Positions 60,015 to 64,000 of a DNA stretch of 64,000 nucleotides are shown here, piece after piece. Source of the stretch: Coenobita brevimanus (taxonomy: Eukaryota; Arthropoda; Malacostraca; Decapoda; Coenobitidae); the NCBI GenBank assembly GCA_032717465.1, contig CM064666.1, positions 20,029,511-20,093,510 on the forward strand, in the 5' to 3' direction. Position 1 is the stretch's first letter. Each line of letters starts with the position of its first letter. The notes beneath the pieces are model-generated. The model did no database searches, was not told the DNA's origin, and worked only from the letters and a program-made list of their open reading frames with translations. The position numbers and the translations under genes are program-made.

Positions 60015-60497
60015 TAAAACAACAACAACAAACATCAACAACAAACAACAAGCAAAAACAACAAACAACAACAAACTAACAATGACAAACAAACAACAAA
60101 CTAACAATGAAACAAACAACAAACTAACAACGACAACAAACAACAACAAACAAACAACAACAATCAACAACAACAAACTAACAACGACAAACAAACAACA
60201 AACTAACAACGACAAACAACAAACAACAAACTAACAACGACAAACAACAAACAACAAACTAACAACGACAAACAACAAACAACAAACTAACAACGACAAA
60301 CAACAAACAACAAACATCAATAACAAACAACAAACATCAATAACAAACAACATACAAGAAAAAACAACAAACAACAACAAACTAAAAACAACAGTAACAA
60401 CAACAACAAACAACCACAACAACAAACAACAAACAAGAAAAACCAACAAAAAACAACAACCACAACAACAAACAACAACAACAAACAACAAACAATA
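60015..60497 (+). repeat. CAA-rich tail, U6
   Basis: 483 bp, the longest tail. It holds one more 31-bp CTAACAACGACAAACAACAA-type block than U5. Confidence 0.95.
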
Positions 60498-60948
60498 AAA
60501 ATATCGGTAATGTCTGCGTGCATGTCAAGAATACATATTTTCGTCCGTTAAGAAACCTCCCTAACACTTTTTCTTAAGCGATTTAATCTGCTCATTACAG
60601 CTTGCTGTCCTCTTCCGTGTTATAAAAGTCCTTCCAATATCGCCATATTCTGCATAAATGACCTTCAACAGAATGTTGGCCAGTCACAAAAAATAATAAA
60701 TCGCTAAGGAAGAGGTGTTAGGGTCCCTCCGCACCCAGTGAGCATGCGGGCCAAGGTCAGACAGGGATACACAGGTGTCCGAACACCGCATTGAAATTCC
60801 AGTCATGATCCATGTCACCTCGCAAAGCGCTCCACCAGCCGGAAGAAATACTACCTCGAATTTATGGTCACAATATTGAACACATGTACGTGACCTACAT
60901 ACATACATACACATGCTACAAGGACTTACAAATAAAATCCACTATACA

Positions 60949-60951
<3 letters not shown>

Positions 60952-60998
<47 letters not shown>
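60952..60998. repeat. (CT)n microsatellite, U6
   Basis: About 47 bp of CT. Confidence 0.97.
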
Positions 60999-61004
<6 letters not shown>

Positions 61005-61446
61005 TTTATCTATATAGAGCTAACACCATACTCTAGATATACTCAATTTCTTTTTCACTCTAACTTGGCCCAGATTTTCGTCCTTTTGCAGCTTGCGTCA
61101 CATAACTCTGTGGCGGAGACAATAATACCGCTCTACACGCTTTCCACAGCACTTCTTCGTGACTAGCATCTTAATCTAGCGTCAGTCTACGAGATGAAGA
61201 TGAGGAGATGGTAATTTTAAGCCAGGTAAGAGTTTAAAGAGTATTCAAGTCCCGTTCCCTGAGGGCCGCCAGTGACCTTCCTATGATGCAATTCGTCCAC
61301 AATCCCTCCATCATGTTTTTGTTTTTCTATAGGATCAATATGCCCTTGAAGAAGCCAGCTCTCACACCCTGCAGTGACGCCATCCTTCCTGTACTTATCT
61401 GACGGTCAGAATCGCTAATTTTTATTCTAGTTAAATTACTAGAAGA

Positions 61447-61695
61447 GAAGGAGCGTTGTGGTGTGGATGTGATGTGACAGAAAGCTTTAGCAGAATACAA
61501 TGAGGTGGTTTGGCCATGTGGGGAGGATGGAGAGCGAGAGACTGACGAGGAGTGCGTATGTGAGTGAGGTGGAGGGGGGGTAAGGGAAAGGGAGACCGAT
61601 GATGAGGTGGAGTGGGGAAGAGGGAGGGGGAGATCGAGGATGAGATACAGGAATGGAATAAGAAGCTCTATTAGATGGTGGATGAGTTAGTACAA
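61447..61695 (+). pseudogene. RTE-like non-LTR RT tail, U6
   Basis: RWFGHVGRMESERLTR intact; TCTATTAGATGG in place of TCTATGAGATGG near 61668. Confidence 0.7.
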
Positions 61696-62514
61696 AGGAG
61701 TACAAAGGAAAGCAAACAGCAACAGACCTTATGGTACTTTCGAGGCTACTTGTTACAGAGTAGACTATAACTGCGAGATCTAATTCTACATGCTGAAGGA
61801 TAAGGACGGTAAAGCAAAAAGGCTCCCCCTGCCTCCAAACCTTCCTGTTAAAACTGGCAGGAAAAAGTGAGGAAAAACCGGAAAAACTGACAGGGAAATT
61901 TCATAGGAAAGACTGAAAGGAAAGGTTACATTCTATAGTACTTAATCTTAAAGCTACCACTTTGAATAACCTGAAAGTGAAAGCAGTAAAGTAAAATGAA
62001 TAATCAAATAATGAATAACTGAGGCAAGACATGTATGGGTACGTTCAGTTAACGGAGTGTCTGTAGCCAAGTCATGGAAATTGCACAGTGCACAGTTCAG
62101 TGGTGGTGTGGCAGCCTTGCCTGGTGCATTTAAGGTAGGCAGCAGTCAATCAGGCCACAGCTCCGTTTACTCCACTGAGACATGGAACTTTTCCATGTGA
62201 GTGAAGTAAACAAGTTTTCTCTTGACCCCTGGTACTTAAAAAAAAAATCCCAATAGTGGTCACGTCTTTTTTTTCTTTTTCTTTATGTGTCCGACTCTGG
62301 GCAAGGGCTTTCAGGTCCTATATCCCGGGGACACTAGCTTATCCCAAGGCCAGGTAGTCCTCCTACACCTCCACATATGACCACTTTGGCGCTAACACCC
62401 ACCGTCCATATTGAATACAGGCTAGGGCTGTCTCATACAGGACTGGTGTATTGGTATTAGTGGGGGTATTTTTACGACATGTTGGCGAGTCATCTAGTAT
62501 GTCAAGAAAGTCTG

Positions 62515-62672
62515 TTTTTTTTTATGAAATTCAAATCCTTAAACTGTTCCCTGCCCCAGCCCGGATTCCAACCTGGGTCCATCAGGACTCCAGGCCGCCT
62601 CTCCACCGATTCAGCCACCGCCTCCCCCACTTCACTAACAGGGACCCTCAGTGATCCACAGCCCATCACAGG
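62515..62672 (-). mobile_element. tRNA-derived SINE, U7
   Basis: Boxes as in U2. Confidence 0.65.
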
Positions 62673-62688
62673 TCGAAAGGAAGAGTAG

Positions 62689-63155
62689 TGACCGTCAACT
62701 CAGGGCTATCTGTGCATATCCAAGTCTGTGCTTATACTATATTTGCATTTAATAAATTGATCTGGGCACTGAGAGGAAAAAAAAAAAAAAGCTCATACGA
62801 GTATATACACAATTCGTTTATTCTGGGGCAAACATATTAAACTGGATGTTAGACGACAGACACTGATCCATGCGACCTTTAAAGGTTAGTACTGTGTTAT
62901 GGCTTACTACATTGGAGGGCAATTTGTTCCATATATTTACAACTCTATTAAAGAAGAAATGCTTGGCTTCATGCGACTGGAATCGTTTGCCAATTATTTT
63001 GTGCCCATTGCCTCTAGTATAAATCGAATGATCAGCTGTGAAGTATTTATCAACAGTCATGTTATCGTGCCCTTTGAATATTTTAAATACTTGAATTAAA
63101 TCTCCTCGTAATCTGCGCTAGTATGGTTCGTTTCTCAAGCTAGGTATCATTTTGG
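62689..63155 (-). pseudogene. CR1-like non-LTR RT tail with 38 bp deletion, U7
   Basis: A deletion between two CTAG words (near 63120) removes 38 bp found in all other units. Confidence 0.7.
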
Positions 63156-63334
63156 TTCAGGGTTGGTGTTTTTCCTTATTTTTTGAATAAAAATAAAAAA
63201 TAAAACATCAATGATTTTTATTCATTCAATTTATTTGATTTTTTTATTTATTTGATTTCTCTGCTAATTATACAGCTAATATTTTAAAAGCAGTATACTG
63301 AATACTGTTAACTTCATGTCCTGTCTATCTACTG

Positions 63335-63989
63335 ATGGTTGAGGCTGAAAGCTACAGCCCAGAATCCAGATACATCATTGGGTATGTAGCTGCCTTGTGT
63401 AAATTACCTGATAGGACCCTTAAGATCGCCAAGACGATCGCGTACACCCCACGCATGTGCTTACTAGACTTAATGAACGAGGTAGAGATGCAGTGCAGTA
63501 AAGCAGGGATGATCGACACACCCGCACATTCTAGTAGAATGAGAGTACCTGAGACAGTATCAGCTGTGAAAACATCTACACCGACATCAAACAGAGAACA
63601 AAATCGATCGCGACCCGAAAGCAGGCAAACAACTAAACGTGTCGAGGGTTCGATCATAAACACCAGGCTACACGCAGTTTCATGAGTTTTCGTGCGGCCC
63701 GAGCAGATCTCGCGCCACAAACAACACTACATATGGGAAGTCACCTCGTAGGTCACAGTCAAGAGATAGGTCCATTCTATGTCATTATTGTGCAAAACCA
63801 CGACACACAAGGAATGAATACTTTATCAAAACAAAAGAGGATAGACAAAAGACACAAGGATTTGGTCCTTACTGTAGGCATCATAGATGCCAAGGGCACT
63901 GGACCAGTAACTGCAAAACAGTAGAAAAAATTGTGTCTATGTTCAAACTGGGGGAAGACCAAGTCATGACAAAAAACGAACAAACGTAA
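63335..63989 (+). pseudogene. Gag fragment with zinc knuckles, U7
   Basis: First-frame stop is TGA rather than TAA near 63683; the knuckle frame is open to 63987-63989. Confidence 0.78.
63971..63977 (+). promoter_or_regulatory. -1 frameshift heptamer, U7
   Basis: In phase with open gag knuckle frame; pol continues past the window end. Confidence 0.6.
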
Positions 63990-64000
63990 AGAAAAGCAAG

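Larger units (their letters stand above)
52726..62460 (+). repeat. Array unit U6 (L type)
   Basis: 9735 bp. Parts: LTR 52726-55799, PBS 55802-55817, SINE 55866-56022, CR1-like 56039-56540, gag 56722-57376, pol 57365-58454, inverted LTR piece 58431-58912, jockey 59083-60014, CAA tail 60015-60497, spacer A 60498-60951, CT 60952-60998, spacer B 60999-61446, RTE-like 61447-61695, spacer C 61696-62460. Near-identity with U5 ends in spacer B around 61.4 kb, where U6 has GCTAATTTTTATTC and then S-type spacer variants. Confidence 0.92.
62461..64000 (+). repeat. Array unit U7 (S type, cut by window end)
   Basis: GGTATTAG is followed by TGGGGGTATTTTTAC with no LTR. Parts: SINE 62515-62672, CR1-like 62689-63155, gag 63335-63989; the window ends 11 bases after the gag stop. 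Confidence 0.92.

Noticed and set aside
6217..64000. CRISPR-like array or prokaryotic system
   Set aside because: Repeat units are kilobases long, contain eukaryotic retroelements, and show no short repeat-spacer pattern or cas genes.

Overview
The window is eukaryotic repeat DNA, most likely from an arthropod and plausibly a decapod crustacean. That placement is an inference from dense AAT, CT and CAA microsatellites, arthropod-style jockey, RTE-like and CR1-like non-LTR fragments, a tRNA-derived SINE, and an intron-containing gene remnant of a family I recall from arthropods. I see no intact host gene, rRNA gene, genuine tRNA gene or CRISPR array.

Positions 1-6116 are one contig end. It holds microsatellites, two minus-strand tails of an RTE-like non-LTR element, a broken three-exon-style minus-strand pseudogene (913-2743), two copies of a ~200 bp dispersed repeat, a 62 bp tandem duplication, and a 33/36 bp minisatellite (5441-6100). 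It ends in a run of exactly 100 N (6117-6216), a scaffolding gap of unknown true size.

Positions 6217-64000 are a tandem array of a large composite unit built entirely from retroelement debris. I number the units U0 to U7. A long (L, ~9.7 kb) unit reads, in order: a 3.07 kb candidate LTR starting TGTCA and ending TGACA; a 16-nt primer binding site matching the 3' end of tRNA-Leu; a minus-strand tRNA-derived SINE; a minus-strand CR1-like RT tail; a gag fragment with two degenerate zinc knuckles; a canonical A_AAA_AAC -1 frameshift heptamer; an aspartic protease plus pre-RT linker that stops before reverse transcriptase; an inverted, diverged piece of the LTR; a plus-strand jockey-like RT tail with a 0.4-0.5 kb CAA-rich tail; an unassigned spacer with a (CT)n tract; a plus-strand RTE-like tail; and another spacer. 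Short (S, ~6.6 kb) units lack the LTR and half of the primer binding site.

L and S units are ordered U1=S, U2=L, U3=L, U4=S, U5=L, U6=L, U7=S. This is a three-unit higher-order repeat of about 25-26 kb, and independent sequence variants support it. U5 and U6 are almost identical, so a recent duplication or conversion is superimposed. Inactivating changes are shared by many units, so the array grew by DNA-level amplification of an already dead element rather than by retrotransposition. No complete mobile element is present, and nothing here works as a gene system. The noteworthy object is the macrosatellite itself.
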